Positions 7,818 through 17,637 of a stretch of DNA of 64,000 bases are shown here, in pieces. Origin of the DNA: Chitinophagaceae bacterium. GTDB taxonomy: Bacteria; Bacteroidota; Bacteroidia; Chitinophagales; Chitinophagaceae. The stretch covers positions 1 to 64,000 of the forward strand of contig JANWIY010000163.1 of assembly GCA_025449645.1 (NCBI GenBank). The letters run 5' to 3'. Each line of letters starts with the position of its first letter. Position 1 is the stretch's first letter. The position numbers and the translations under genes are program-made. Below the pieces are notes generated by a model. It was not told the origin of the DNA. It did not search any database and saw only the letters and a program-made list of their open reading frames with translations.

Positions 7818-10271
7818 ATGGATTATGTTGGTGAACACCTGCTGCCCGGAAAGCTGGGTCAGTTTTTTGTGGTACTCTCTTTCGCCGCTTCCTTTGTAGC
7901 CAGCCTTTGTTATTTTAAATCCGCAAATGGAAAAACGCCGGATGATCAGAACACCTGGAAAAAAATGGCCAGGATAGCCTTCTTCATCGATACCATTTCC
8001 ATATTCATCATCTTCGGCACCATCTATTATATTGTCAGGCAGCATTATTTCGAATACAATTTTGCCTGGGAGCATTCCGGGAAGAAACTGGATACGAAAT
8101 ATCTCCTGGCCTGTATCTGGGAGGCCCAGGAAGGCAGCTTTTTATTGTGGATGATGTGGCATGGCGTGCTGGGGATCATCCTGATGTTCAGGGCGGGCAA
8201 ATGGGAAGCGCCCGTTCTTACGGTCATCAGCTTCGCGCAGTTTTGCCTTGGCACAATGATCCTGGGCGTTTATGTTTTTGGTCAGCAGGTCGGGCACAGC
8301 CCTTTTATGCTGGTTAGACAATTATTTCAGGAGGCGCCGATCTTTCAGCAGGCAGACTATCTGTCGATTCCCCAGATGCAGGACGGACAAAGTCTGAATG
8401 CCCTGCTGCAGAATTACTGGATGGTGATTCACCCGCCGGTGCTCTTTCTCGGATTTGCCTCCACCATTATTCCTTTTTCATATGCGATAGCCGGGTTATG
8501 GAAAAAGCAATATGGCAGCTGGACAAAAACAGCACTTCCATGGACCTTGTTTTCCTGTTGTATCCTGATTACAGGCATCATGATGGGAGCGGCCTGGGCT
8601 TATGAGTCCCTGACCTTCGGCGGCTACTGGGCCTGGGATCCGGTTGAAAATGCATCGCTGGTTCCCTGGCTGGTCCTGCTGGCAGGCCTGCATACGCAGG
8701 TCGTTTATAATGCTACCGGTCATTCCCTGCGTGCAACTTATTTTTTCCTCATACTGGGATTTGTGCTGGTATTATATGCTACATTCCTTACGCGCAGCGG
8801 AGTATTGGGAGACACTTCGGTGCATGCTTTTGTCAGTTCAGGCATGGATTTGCAATTGATTCTTTTTATACTGGTCTTTTTCATACCGGCCATCATTCTT
8901 TATTTCCTCCGCTACAGGCAGATTCCGCATATCAAAAAGGAAGAAAATACCTGGTCGCGTGAGTTCTGGATGTTCATCGGCTCGCTCGTTATTTTCTTAT
9001 CAGCCATTTTTATTTGCATTGCCACATCTCTGCCTATAATAAACGATATATTCGGCACCCACCACACGACCGGCGATGACCCTAAATTTTCCTACAACCG
9101 GATTGAGATTTTTGTAGCTATCGTCCTGGGGGTGCTCACAGCTATCGTACAATACCTGAAATATAAAAACACACCCAGGGGACTTGTCTGGAAAAAGATA
9201 TGGCCAGCCACGGTAGTCGCACTTTTGATTTCTATTGGTGTCATCTTGTTTGGCGGTGTGAACTATGATCAGTACGGTAATGGTTTTCTGACCGCCATTC
9301 ACATTGCCATATTTGCCGGCATATATGCATTGGTTGCCAACACCGCTTATATTTTCACAGAACAGAAAGGAAGGTTAAGGGTGGCCGGTGCTTCGGTAGC
9401 ACATGCCGGCTTTGGCTTGTTGCTGGTTGGCATCCTGATGTCTTCATCAAAAAAAGAAGTGCTTTCCTATAATTCCACCGGTATTAATATTCCTTTTGAT
9501 CCAAAGACCAAGGAAAATCCGCTGGAGAATATTACCCTTCTGAAAAATGTGAAGACGGATATGGGCAAATATTTTGCAACCTATCTGAGTAATGATTCCG
9601 TAAACAAGGCCGGGAATATTATTTATTTCAAGATTAATTTTAAAGATAAATCGACGGGTGAATCTTTCAACCTCTGGCCCAACCTGATTAGGAATACAAA
9701 AGGATCAGAAGGATTTTCCAACAACCCTGACAAGCGTCATTACCTCGGTCACGATATATTTACTTATATCAGTTATGCCAATATCCTGGACAACCAAAAG
9801 GATACAGGGGGCTTTGTTTCTCATCCGGTTTCGATTCACGACACCATATATTATTCGAAGGGGATGATGATCCTGGATACCGTATTTGTAAATCCCGACA
9901 ATGAAAAATATCATTTTGCAGCATCGGATACAGCCCTGCTGGCCAGTATCCGGGTGATCAGCCGGGATAGTGAGCGGTACACAATAATGCCTTTGCTGTA
10001 CGTTAAGGACAATAAGATACACCGGATAGCGGATACGCTTTTTGCCCAGAATCTGGCCGTTGAACTGGGAGCAATACTAAATAACCGGAAAATCGAATTG
10101 CGCGTTAAGGAATCAAGTGATATGGTCCCCTTTGTTTCGCTGAAAGTGTACACTTTTCCGGAGATAAACCTGGTGTGGACCGGAATTCTGATCATGGTAT
10201 CCGGAATTGCAATAAGTATGCTTTACCGGCGAAAACAACGCATGCAGGCACCTGACCTTCCTGCAGTGTGA
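7818..10271 (+). CDS. ccmF: Cytochrome c biogenesis protein CcmF/CcsA family
   Basis: This large polytopic inner-membrane heme lyase subunit (817 aa) would attach heme to apocytochrome c CXXCH sites. It has about a dozen membrane segments. The tryptophan-rich heme-handling motif GGYWAWDPVENASLVPW sits near residue 270 and is flanked by histidines (e.g. VIHPPVLFLGF). A long periplasmic stretch of about 250 residues precedes the last membrane helix, and the protein is longer than the enterobacterial one, as is common in Bacteroidota. It is co-transcribed with ccmE. Confidence 0.9.
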   Translation: MDYVGEHLLPGKLGQFFVVLSFAASFVASLCYFKSANGKTPDDQNTWKKMARIAFFIDTISIFIIFGTIYYIVRQHYFEYNFAWEHSGKKLDTKYLLACIWEAQEGSFLLWMMWHGVLGIILMFRAGKWEAPVLTVISFAQFCLGTMILGVYVFGQQVGHSPFMLVRQLFQEAPIFQQADYLSIPQMQDGQSLNALLQNYWMVIHPPVLFLGFASTIIPFSYAIAGLWKKQYGSWTKTALPWTLFSCCILITGIMMGAAWAYESLTFGGYWAWDPVENASLVPWLVLLAGLHTQVVYNATGHSLRATYFFLILGFVLVLYATFLTRSGVLGDTSVHAFVSSGMDLQLILFILVFFIPAIILYFLRYRQIPHIKKEENTWSREFWMFIGSLVIFLSAIFICIATSLPIINDIFGTHHTTGDDPKFSYNRIEIFVAIVLGVLTAIVQYLKYKNTPRGLVWKKIWPATVVALLISIGVILFGGVNYDQYGNGFLTAIHIAIFAGIYALVANTAYIFTEQKGRLRVAGASVAHAGFGLLLVGILMSSSKKEVLSYNSTGINIPFDPKTKENPLENITLLKNVKTDMGKYFATYLSNDSVNKAGNIIYFKINFKDKSTGESFNLWPNLIRNTKGSEGFSNNPDKRHYLGHDIFTYISYANILDNQKDTGGFVSHPVSIHDTIYYSKGMMILDTVFVNPDNEKYHFAASDTALLASIRVISRDSERYTIMPLLYVKDNKIHRIADTLFAQNLAVELGAILNNRKIELRVKESSDMVPFVSLKVYTFPEINLVWTGILIMVSGIAISMLYRRKQRMQAPDLPAV

Positions 10272-10299
10272 AAATCCTGACAAGGGCCATTCCCACAGC

Positions 10300-10330
10300 T
10301 TTGCAGGTGCCATAAAAAATGGTACCTTTA
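10300..10330 (+). promoter_or_regulatory. Promoter-like pair TTTG-N19-TACCTTTA before the DUF4294 gene
   Basis: TTTG at 10300-10303 is followed after 19 bases by TACCTTTA at 10323-10330. This is one mismatch from the Bacteroidota consensus. The ATG at 10339 is only eight bases beyond, so the leader would be almost absent. Confidence 0.55.
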
Positions 10331-10338
10331 GAGACACT

Positions 10339-11010
10339 ATGCGGGCGGTTCGTACTTTATATTTTTTGTTTCTGATTCCACTTATCCTTTTGATTACGGT
10401 TCAGCCTGTTGCTGCCCAGCAATCACCATCTCCTTCCCGGAAAACACCCGGAAGTTTACCGGAAACGCCGGCCGGCCGGTTCGGAAAAAATGATACGATT
10501 TACAGTATGATAGTTGTATATGACGGGGATACTATTCCAGCCGAGACGCTTGAGCTGGTCAATATAGATCGCGAAATGACCCGGGCCCAGCGGCGACGCT
10601 GGGAGGAAATGACCAAGCTGAGAAATGCTGTGTATGTCACCTATCCTTATGCAAGAAAAGCGGGTATCATTTTGAATGATATAAATGGCCAGCTGGCAAG
10701 GATGCGGTCCGAATCTGAGAAAAAAGCCTATATTAAAACCCGCGAGAAAGACCTGAAAAAGGAGTTTACCGATCCTTTAGAGAACATGTCGGTTTACCAG
10801 GGAAAGGTCTTGATGAAACTCATCAACCGGCAAACTGGAAATAATTGCTACGATATCATTAAAGAATACCGGGGCGGGTTTACCGCACGCTTCTGGCAGA
10901 CCATCGCCTTCTTTTTCGGGAGCAGTCTCAAACAACCCTACGATGCGCGAGGTGATGATAAGGAAATCGAAGCGATCGTACTGGAAGTTGAGCGTATGTA
11001 CCGCGGTTAG
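10339..11010 (+). CDS. DUF4294 family exported protein
   Basis: The protein (223 aa) begins with a signal peptide (cleavage likely after VAAQQ). It carries the conserved pattern of DUF4294: a DGDTIP-type strand, then a basic helical region with RRRWEEMTKLRNAVYVTYPYA and a second helix-rich half. The function is unknown and the family is essentially limited to Bacteroidota. A near-consensus promoter precedes it, so it can be transcribed separately from ccmF, whose stop is 67 bases upstream. Confidence 0.75.
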   Translation: MRAVRTLYFLFLIPLILLITVQPVAAQQSPSPSRKTPGSLPETPAGRFGKNDTIYSMIVVYDGDTIPAETLELVNIDREMTRAQRRRWEEMTKLRNAVYVTYPYARKAGIILNDINGQLARMRSESEKKAYIKTREKDLKKEFTDPLENMSVYQGKVLMKLINRQTGNNCYDIIKEYRGGFTARFWQTIAFFFGSSLKQPYDARGDDKEIEAIVLEVERMYRG

Positions 11011-11253
11011 TTTCCGCCATTTTATTAATTATTTACTTATTTCTGCTGGATAAATTTTCCTGGCCATTTGCTTCGCGCGCAATTCCTTTTGCTTAGTACC
11101 CCAATTATCACGTTTCAGTAATCCATTCTTCAGGTTGAGGGTTTTCCGCCGATTTCCTGTACAGCAATTAAGCATATTTGCCTGTCTACTCTAAGCCTAT
11201 ATGACTCACGGAGAACTAATTGACGTCATAATATAAAATCAAAACTACTGCAC

Positions 11254-14200
11254 ATGAGAAGCCTTATCCTTTTGATTTTTCTAGCCTTTGTCGCTATATC
11301 AGTAAATGCGCAGCCAGCAGTAATTACCGGAAAAGTTACCAACAGCAGGGGAGAGCCGATCTCATACGCGACAGTTACGCTCCGAGGAACAAAGGTTTCT
11401 GTTGCAGCCGATATTGACGGCGCGTTCAGTATTCGCGCTGACCGCGGACAAACGCTTTTGGTCACTGCCACAAACTATGGGAGTCAGTCCGTTCTTATTA
11501 ATTCGGATCATCTCGATATACAGTTGTCCGTCCGGGAAACCGCACTTTCAGAAGTGGTTGTCACCGCACTCGGACAATCTCAAAACAAGGCCAAGCTTGG
11601 ATATTCTGCTGCGAGTTTCGGAACGGCCACGATCAATAAGGATGCCCCTGTAGGAATGCTGGATGGCCTGGCCGGAAAGATCGCGGGTGCAGAAATTTCC
11701 ACAACTGGCGGACCCGGCTCCTCTACCAAAGTAATTTTGAGGGGGTTTGGTGTAATTGCAGGAGGCGATAACCAGCCCTTGTACGTAATAGACGGTGTTC
11801 CTTTGACCAATAATCAATTTCAAAATACGTCGAATACATTAAATGCACTCACCAACACGACGGACTTTGGAAATGGCATGAACGATGTGAATCCCAATGA
11901 TATTGAGACCATCACCGTGCTGAAAGGCACGGCGGCTTCTTCTCTCTATGGCGGTCTCGCCAAAAACGGAGCCATAATGATAACCACCAAGAAAGGCAGG
12001 GCGGGCAAATTAAAAGTGGAATACGACGGAGCGTTTACGCTCAGTACCGTCGGCAAGCTTCCGGATTATGAGTCGGAATTCGGACAGGGCTGGGGCGGCG
12101 TTTTTGTATTGTCCGAAAATGGCAGCTGGGGACCCAAACTGGATGGCAAGGAAAGACTGTGGGGATCTATTGTGGACCACAGTCAGCTGGAGAAGCCTTT
12201 TAGTTTCCAGAAAAATAATATAAGGGATTTTTATACAACGGGAACGGAATTAAACAATACGATTGCTTTATCCGGCGGAAATGATGTTTCAAGGTTTTAC
12301 TTTTCCTATGGAAATGTATCCAGTGATGGAGTGATTCCCACCACTTCGGATTATCTGGAACGGAACACGTTTGCGCTGCGGACCAACAGCAATTTTGGAA
12401 ATTTTGCAATAAATACCTCTTTCAATTATGTAAATCGCAGACAGAACGCGGTCGCCGGCGGGCAAACCGGCAGTGATGGCGGTGGAATTTTCCAATCCCT
12501 CCTGCAGATTCCGGTTGATATTCCCATAAATAATTTCAGGGATTACAAAAACAAATTCTTCAATGTAGATAACTATTTCACGCCCTATGCTGAAAATCCT
12601 TACTTCGGCCTGAATGAAAATGGAGACGTTCAGCATACGGACCGATTCTTCGGAAATGTGGATATGAGCCTTAAGTTCCTTTCTTATTTCACTGCGCAAT
12701 TGCGGGTGGGCGGCGACTTCACCGATGCGCGCACAAAAGACTGGAAGCAGCTTGCCATGGCCAATCCGGGAAGCTGGGATGCCGGGAACAATGTGGAGGG
12801 TTTTCCGAGAACACCCGATGTGGGGTCTGTTACAGAAGCTTCTGACAATGAAAGTGTGCTCAACGGCGACTTCATACTAAAATTCAATAAGGATCTCGGA
12901 AATAAATTTAGCGTGGAAGCGCTCGCAGGTGGTAATTATTATGAAAACAGGCAGCAATCCCAGGCAACGCAAGTGACCAATTTAGTGGTTCCCGGTTTTT
13001 TTAATCTTTCCAATACAAGCCTGCCGCCCACTACGGCGAGCACTTATTTTCTGCAGCGCAGAATGGGCATATATGCTCAGGCGACCGTTTCATATGCAGA
13101 TCAGCTCTATCTGACCGGTAATATCCGCAACGATTGGTCAAGCACCCTTCCCATCGAAAATAATTCAATTCTTTATCCGGGAGCCAACCTGTCCTGGGTA
13201 GCATCTCAGAATTTCAATTCGAGAAATATCATCTCTTACCTGAAATTTCGGGCGGCCTATGGTGAGACCGGCTCTGATCCCGCACCTTATCTCACCTATC
13301 CCAGCCTGGCAAGCGGCACCATCAACCTTCCTTTTGGTTCCCTGATCACGCCATTTAACGGAGTCAGCGGATTCAGGGTCAGTAACAATATCGCCAACGC
13401 TACTCTCAAACCGGTGTTCACAACTGAACTGGAGTTCGGTTCGGAAATCAGGTTTTTTAATGACCGGATTGGGCTGGATGTTACAGTATATGACAAAAAA
13501 GACGATGGACAGATCTTTCCGATAACAATTGCTCCATCTACCGGTTATTCCTCACTCACTGAAAACCTCGGTGTGGTTAGTAACCGGGGGGTGGAAATCA
13601 CGCTGAACCTGCGGCCAATCGAGACCAAAGATTTTGTATGGTCCCTGATCTATACATATGCCAAGAACGATAATAAAGTGATCAATCTTACGGGAGGCAC
13701 ATTGAATCCTGTGGTGTTCGGTATTACAAACGGACCGGAATTACGTGCTGTAGTTGGAAAATCGGTTGCATCTGTTTATGCACCCGTTCCGCAAAAAACT
13801 CCGGATGGTAAAATTGTGGTGGACGCTACCACAGGATTTCCTTCCATAAATCAAACACCGCTGGATCAGTTCGGATTGAAAAATGGTTATTTCGGTAGTG
13901 GCCTTTATGATTATACGATGGGTTTATCCAATAACTTCCAGTACAAGAGTTTTTCCCTTAGCTTTTCATTGGACTTCCGCTATGGCGGGGTGATGTACAG
14001 TCAGACTGCTGCTGAAGTCCTGTTCGACGGTAACGGGATTGCCACTACATATAATGACCGCAGGCCATTCATAGTTCCAAATTCTGTAAATGCCGTAACT
14101 GATGGTACAGGCAAAACCGTTTATGTTGAAAATACAACTTTTGTCGGACCCGGTTCCGTAGCTCTGGGAGGAAAAAACCCCGGTGGTGGAAGCGGACAAA

Positions 14201-14523
14201 CGGATTTTCATTTTGGATATTACAATCCATCCTACAATCAGGGCGGCGGTGACGGGTATCAGATCTTCGACAGGTCCTTCCTGAAATTGCGCGATGTCAA
14301 CCTTTCTTTTACGCTTCCCCACACCTGGAGCACAAAGATCAGCGCCGCCAGTGCGTCGCTCGGAATATATGCACGCAACTTTTTATTGTGGACGCCAAAG
14401 GCCAATGTGTATGTTGATCCTGAAGCGACCAACCTGGGCAATGACCTGGGTGGTGAGTTGGGTGAATTTGCCACAGCACCCCTGTCCAAGAGTTATGGCA
14501 TTATCTTAAAACTTGTCTTCTAA
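11254..14523 (+). CDS. SusC/RagA family TonB-linked outer membrane protein
   Basis: This outer-membrane nutrient importer (1089 aa) starts with a signal peptide (about residues 1-20, ending VNAQ). A carboxypeptidase-regulatory-like domain (about 22-95) begins with the typical ITGKVTNSRGEPISYATVTL. A plug domain (about 115-230) has DGVPLTNNQFQN and ETITVLKGTAASSLYG, and a 22-strand barrel ends in an aromatic-type strand (SYGIILKLVF). The SusD partner starts four bases after its stop. A 243-base leader region with no gene precedes it. The substrate cannot be read; there is no glycoside hydrolase in the operon. Confidence 0.95.
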   Translation: MRSLILLIFLAFVAISVNAQPAVITGKVTNSRGEPISYATVTLRGTKVSVAADIDGAFSIRADRGQTLLVTATNYGSQSVLINSDHLDIQLSVRETALSEVVVTALGQSQNKAKLGYSAASFGTATINKDAPVGMLDGLAGKIAGAEISTTGGPGSSTKVILRGFGVIAGGDNQPLYVIDGVPLTNNQFQNTSNTLNALTNTTDFGNGMNDVNPNDIETITVLKGTAASSLYGGLAKNGAIMITTKKGRAGKLKVEYDGAFTLSTVGKLPDYESEFGQGWGGVFVLSENGSWGPKLDGKERLWGSIVDHSQLEKPFSFQKNNIRDFYTTGTELNNTIALSGGNDVSRFYFSYGNVSSDGVIPTTSDYLERNTFALRTNSNFGNFAINTSFNYVNRRQNAVAGGQTGSDGGGIFQSLLQIPVDIPINNFRDYKNKFFNVDNYFTPYAENPYFGLNENGDVQHTDRFFGNVDMSLKFLSYFTAQLRVGGDFTDARTKDWKQLAMANPGSWDAGNNVEGFPRTPDVGSVTEASDNESVLNGDFILKFNKDLGNKFSVEALAGGNYYENRQQSQATQVTNLVVPGFFNLSNTSLPPTTASTYFLQRRMGIYAQATVSYADQLYLTGNIRNDWSSTLPIENNSILYPGANLSWVASQNFNSRNIISYLKFRAAYGETGSDPAPYLTYPSLASGTINLPFGSLITPFNGVSGFRVSNNIANATLKPVFTTELEFGSEIRFFNDRIGLDVTVYDKKDDGQIFPITIAPSTGYSSLTENLGVVSNRGVEITLNLRPIETKDFVWSLIYTYAKNDNKVINLTGGTLNPVVFGITNGPELRAVVGKSVASVYAPVPQKTPDGKIVVDATTGFPSINQTPLDQFGLKNGYFGSGLYDYTMGLSNNFQYKSFSLSFSLDFRYGGVMYSQTAAEVLFDGNGIATTYNDRRPFIVPNSVNAVTDGTGKTVYVENTTFVGPGSVALGGKNPGGGSGQTDFHFGYYNPSYNQGGGDGYQIFDRSFLKLRDVNLSFTLPHTWSTKISAASASLGIYARNFLLWTPKANVYVDPEATNLGNDLGGELGEFATAPLSKSYGIILKLVF

Positions 14524-14527
14524 AAAA

Positions 14528-16048
14528 ATGACTATGCGTATCCCCATTAATAAATTATTGTCGTGCGCCTGCCTTGTTTCATTTCTTTTTTGGGAAACTG
14601 GTTGTAAGAAAGCGCTGGACATAAACTTTAACCCGAATGTTCCCCAACTGTCACAAGGCAATCCTTCACTGATTTTTCCGTCTGCCGTACTTGCAACAAC
14701 AGCAAAGGCGGGTGGCGACCTGGCCATTGTAGGTGGCATGTGGTCCCAGTATTTTACCCAGGCAGCGCTCGGAGAGCAGTATACAGATGTTGATTCTTAT
14801 AATCTCAACGCCAATGACGGGTTTGTTTCCGGTGGTTTTTCAAGCTGGGACGTGTTGTTTGAGTCCGGGCTGAAGAATTATGCCTTTGTGCAGCAAAAAG
14901 CGATTGAAGCCGGTGATTGGAATTTCTATCTGATGAGTACAGTGATGAAAGTATATACGACCACCATACTGGTCGATTTGTATGATCAGATTCCTTATTC
15001 CGAAGCCCTGCTGGGAGCAACGAACCTGCAGCCCAAGTTTGACGATGGTTTTACAATATACCAGGAGTTGCTGGATACCCTGAATATAGCGCTTGGTAAG
15101 GATTTCACGCTTTCAACCAATACAGATCCCGGTACCCAGGACCTGATATTCGGTGGAAATATGGACAACTGGAAAGCATTTGCCAACACGCTTAAACTGA
15201 AAATGTATCTGCGAATGATCAATGCGCATTCGGATGTGGCTACTTCAGGTATCACGGCCTTATATGCCGGCAACCCCGTATTTCTCACGACGGATGCTGC
15301 CGTTACCAACTTTACAGATGCGCCAGGCCTTGACAACCCGCAGTATGAACAGGATAAACGCAATCTGAATACGGCTTCCAATATTAAGGCGAGCACAACA
15401 TTTGTAAGCTGGCTCACCGACAATGGAGACCCGAGGATTATATATTATTATCAGAGCGCATCACCAACTTCCATTAATCAGGGGGATTTTGGTGCGACCA
15501 ATCCAAATTATTCGGCTGCGCCCGTTTACCGGAACATAGATCACACGGCTGCAACAGATCCCGTAGAATTTCTTTCTGCGGCTGAGTCCTATTTCCTGCA
15601 GGCAGAAGCGGACGTACGCTTTTTTGGCGGACTCAATGCAAAGAGTTTATATGAGCAGGGCGTAATGTTAGCCTTTGCAGCAACCGGAAATGACGCCACT
15701 ACCTTTATTGCTCCGGGCGGAGTGTATGAATGGGGGAATGAAAAGGAAGGAGGAGTTGTGCTGGATCCCATCGCACAGATCATCCGCCAGAAATGGGCTT
15801 CATGTGCTTTTGGCGGTCACGGCATTGAAGCTTTTTTTGAAAAAAACAGGACAGGATTCCCGGCCACCAGTCCGGTATATTCCAACGATCCCGCTTATAT
15901 ACCGGGGCAGTTGGTGGTCGTCAGGAATTCAGTACTGCCTCCCGGCATGATGCCTAAAAGATTTGTGTTCCCTATTTCTGAAACTTCAGTCAATAAGAAT
16001 GCGCCCGCCGCCGTGCCAATAACTACACCAACCTGGTGGGGGAAATAA
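14528..16048 (+). CDS. SusD/RagB family lipoprotein (SusD-like 2 type)
   Basis: This surface lipoprotein (506 aa) acts as the lid and substrate capture partner of the SusC protein just upstream. It has a lipoprotein signal with lipobox WETGC near residue 26 and a helical TPR-like body. Motifs such as PSAVLATTAK, YTDVDSYN and WVDLYDQIPYSEA-like text place it in the SusD-like 2 subgroup. The ATG at 14528 is used; an ATG at 14534 is equally possible, while an earlier TTG at 14513 would overlap susC. Confidence 0.92.
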   Translation: MTMRIPINKLLSCACLVSFLFWETGCKKALDINFNPNVPQLSQGNPSLIFPSAVLATTAKAGGDLAIVGGMWSQYFTQAALGEQYTDVDSYNLNANDGFVSGGFSSWDVLFESGLKNYAFVQQKAIEAGDWNFYLMSTVMKVYTTTILVDLYDQIPYSEALLGATNLQPKFDDGFTIYQELLDTLNIALGKDFTLSTNTDPGTQDLIFGGNMDNWKAFANTLKLKMYLRMINAHSDVATSGITALYAGNPVFLTTDAAVTNFTDAPGLDNPQYEQDKRNLNTASNIKASTTFVSWLTDNGDPRIIYYYQSASPTSINQGDFGATNPNYSAAPVYRNIDHTAATDPVEFLSAAESYFLQAEADVRFFGGLNAKSLYEQGVMLAFAATGNDATTFIAPGGVYEWGNEKEGGVVLDPIAQIIRQKWASCAFGGHGIEAFFEKNRTGFPATSPVYSNDPAYIPGQLVVVRNSVLPPGMMPKRFVFPISETSVNKNAPAAVPITTPTWWGK

Positions 16049-16067
16049 TTTATTCAATGTAAAGAAT

Positions 16068-16727
16068 ATGAATAAGAAATTAAGTGTCCATATTTTTTTG
16101 ATCTTCTCGTGCTTGATTTTGTTTTCCTGCAAAAAGGACAATTTCAATTACCCGCCGGGAATGGTAGGCATTTCCAAGATCATCTTTTTTCCTTCCGTGA
16201 CCATTGTGGGAGACAGACTGCTCATACTTCAGCAGGGAGCTCCTTTCACGGATTCCGTAATTTCCACCCTTAACGGGCAACCGGTTCCGTTTACGACCAA
16301 TGTAACGGTAAGTACGGCAAATCCGGGAGTATATAATGTAGTGTATACCGCTTCAAATCCGCAGGGATTTACTGCCACGGACTGGAGAACAATCGTGGTA
16401 ATAGGTAGTGATGTGGCTGCCAACGATTTTTCCGGCACTTATTTAAGAGCAGCCACGGGTGTTACCAGCACATGGACAAAAACGGCTACGGGTGTTTACA
16501 CAGTGGAAAATGCAGGCGGAGCATCTGTTGGAGTCGGGCTGAATGTAATAGCAGTTAATTACACAGGGACGCAAATCGCAATACCAGTGCAGGAGTCAAC
16601 GGATTACGGAGGACTGGTGAGTTCTTCGAGCGAAACGTATACACTGACGCCGGCACCACCAACATATTCCTGGATATTTCACGCGACTAATTACGGCACC
16701 GGACTAAGAACCTTTACTAAACAATAA
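16068..16727 (+). CDS. Lipoprotein with bacterial Ig-like (DUF5011/5012-type) domain
   Basis: The protein (219 aa) has a lipoprotein signal ending at C21 (LILFSC-KKD). Next comes a beta-rich domain whose text (GAPFTDSVISTLNGQPVPF ... NPGVYNVVYTASNPQGFTA) is that of an HYR/Ig-like DUF5011/5012 fold. A second beta-rich part follows. Such proteins are regular third members of SusCD operons in Bacteroidota and probably sit on the cell surface with the transporter. It starts 19 bases after the SusD gene. Confidence 0.8.
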   Translation: MNKKLSVHIFLIFSCLILFSCKKDNFNYPPGMVGISKIIFFPSVTIVGDRLLILQQGAPFTDSVISTLNGQPVPFTTNVTVSTANPGVYNVVYTASNPQGFTATDWRTIVVIGSDVAANDFSGTYLRAATGVTSTWTKTATGVYTVENAGGASVGVGLNVIAVNYTGTQIAIPVQESTDYGGLVSSSSETYTLTPAPPTYSWIFHATNYGTGLRTFTKQ

Positions 16728-16737
16728 AGTCACCTTT

Positions 16738-17223
16738 ATGCGAAAATTATTTTGTGCGTCTGGAATCCTAGCTATTATCTTTTTAGGTGCCTGTAAGAAA
16801 AGTACCTATAATCCCGGTCTGACCGCCACAGAAAAAGCAGCCGGAGGATGGTGGGTAACATTTACCCAGGGTGGTGTTGACGTGTATGGTCTGGGAACTT
16901 TTTTTCTAACTACTTACAATGATGCAGCCAACGATCAGGATTCACTATGGGTAGATGACCTGACGCATTCCTGGGGGTTTAAATGCAAGGTTGGCCTGAA
17001 TTATAAGAACCTGACTTTTTCGGTTACAAATGGAATAAACGAATATCAGAATGATTCGGTGAATATCGCCAACGGCAAGATCCTTACCAAAGCAGGCAGA
17101 TCAAAGGCCGGAAACCCAACGGACAGTATTTATATGGAAGCGACATTCTCAGACGATCCCACAAAATCTACCTATATCATCAGCGGGACGGAGAGAACCG
17201 GTTTTATCGAAGATGATTATTGA
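16738..17223 (+). CDS. Small lipoprotein, lipid-binding (PF12888-like) family
   Basis: This lipoprotein (161 aa) has a lipobox LGAC at C19. The mature part is all-beta with W-rich motifs (AAGGWWVTFTQGG ... LWVDDLTHSWGFKCKV), which resembles the Lipid_bd family often found as the last gene of this SusCD operon type. The ligand is unknown. It follows the Ig-like lipoprotein after 10 bases. Its 3' end overlaps the convergent AraC-type regulator by 20 bases. Confidence 0.75.
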   Translation: MRKLFCASGILAIIFLGACKKSTYNPGLTATEKAAGGWWVTFTQGGVDVYGLGTFFLTTYNDAANDQDSLWVDDLTHSWGFKCKVGLNYKNLTFSVTNGINEYQNDSVNIANGKILTKAGRSKAGNPTDSIYMEATFSDDPTKSTYIISGTERTGFIEDDY

Positions 17224-17611
17224 AATCCCTCGGAGTCATCCCCGTAAGTGCTTTAAAGGTTCTCGCCAGGTGGCTCGTATCAGTGAATCCGGTCAGAGGA
17301 ACTATTTCGGACAAGGGCATTCCCATCTTCAGCAACTGTATTGTTTTCTCCACTCGGAGATTCAGAAGATAAACCTTCGGCGTCATGCCAACTGTTTTCT
17401 TAAATACACGCAACAGGTGACATGGGCTCAACAACGCGATCGTTGCCAGATCATGTAACAGTACCTTGTGTTTTACATTGTCGTGAATATAATCGAGCAC
17501 ATTTTTTATCCGGTGGTCGAGCGGCGGGTCATGAGCTTCATCATGAACGTAATAACCCTTTCTGTCATCAGGGCTGGCCTTGAGATTGCCGGAAGGGTTA
17601 TTTTCAATCAT
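17204..17611 (-). CDS. AraC family helix-turn-helix regulator, domain only
   Basis: The 135-residue protein is little more than the AraC DNA-binding domain. Its two HTH units are at about residues 45-85 (DLATIALLSPCHLLRVFKKTVG) and 95-130 (LSEIVPLTGFTDTSHLARTF ... GMTPRDF). It has only about 30 residues before the domain and no sensor. It is the last of three regulator genes on this strand, 26 bases after a LytTR gene, and overlaps the end of the SusCD operon head to head. Control of that operon is plausible but not shown. Confidence 0.85.
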   Translation of the reverse strand: MIENNPSGNLKASPDDRKGYYVHDEAHDPPLDHRIKNVLDYIHDNVKHKVLLHDLATIALLSPCHLLRVFKKTVGMTPKVYLLNLRVEKTIQLLKMGMPLSEIVPLTGFTDTSHLARTFKALTGMTPRDFNNHLR

Positions 17612-17637
17612 ATGATCTTGTTGTCAGAGCAGCAGCG

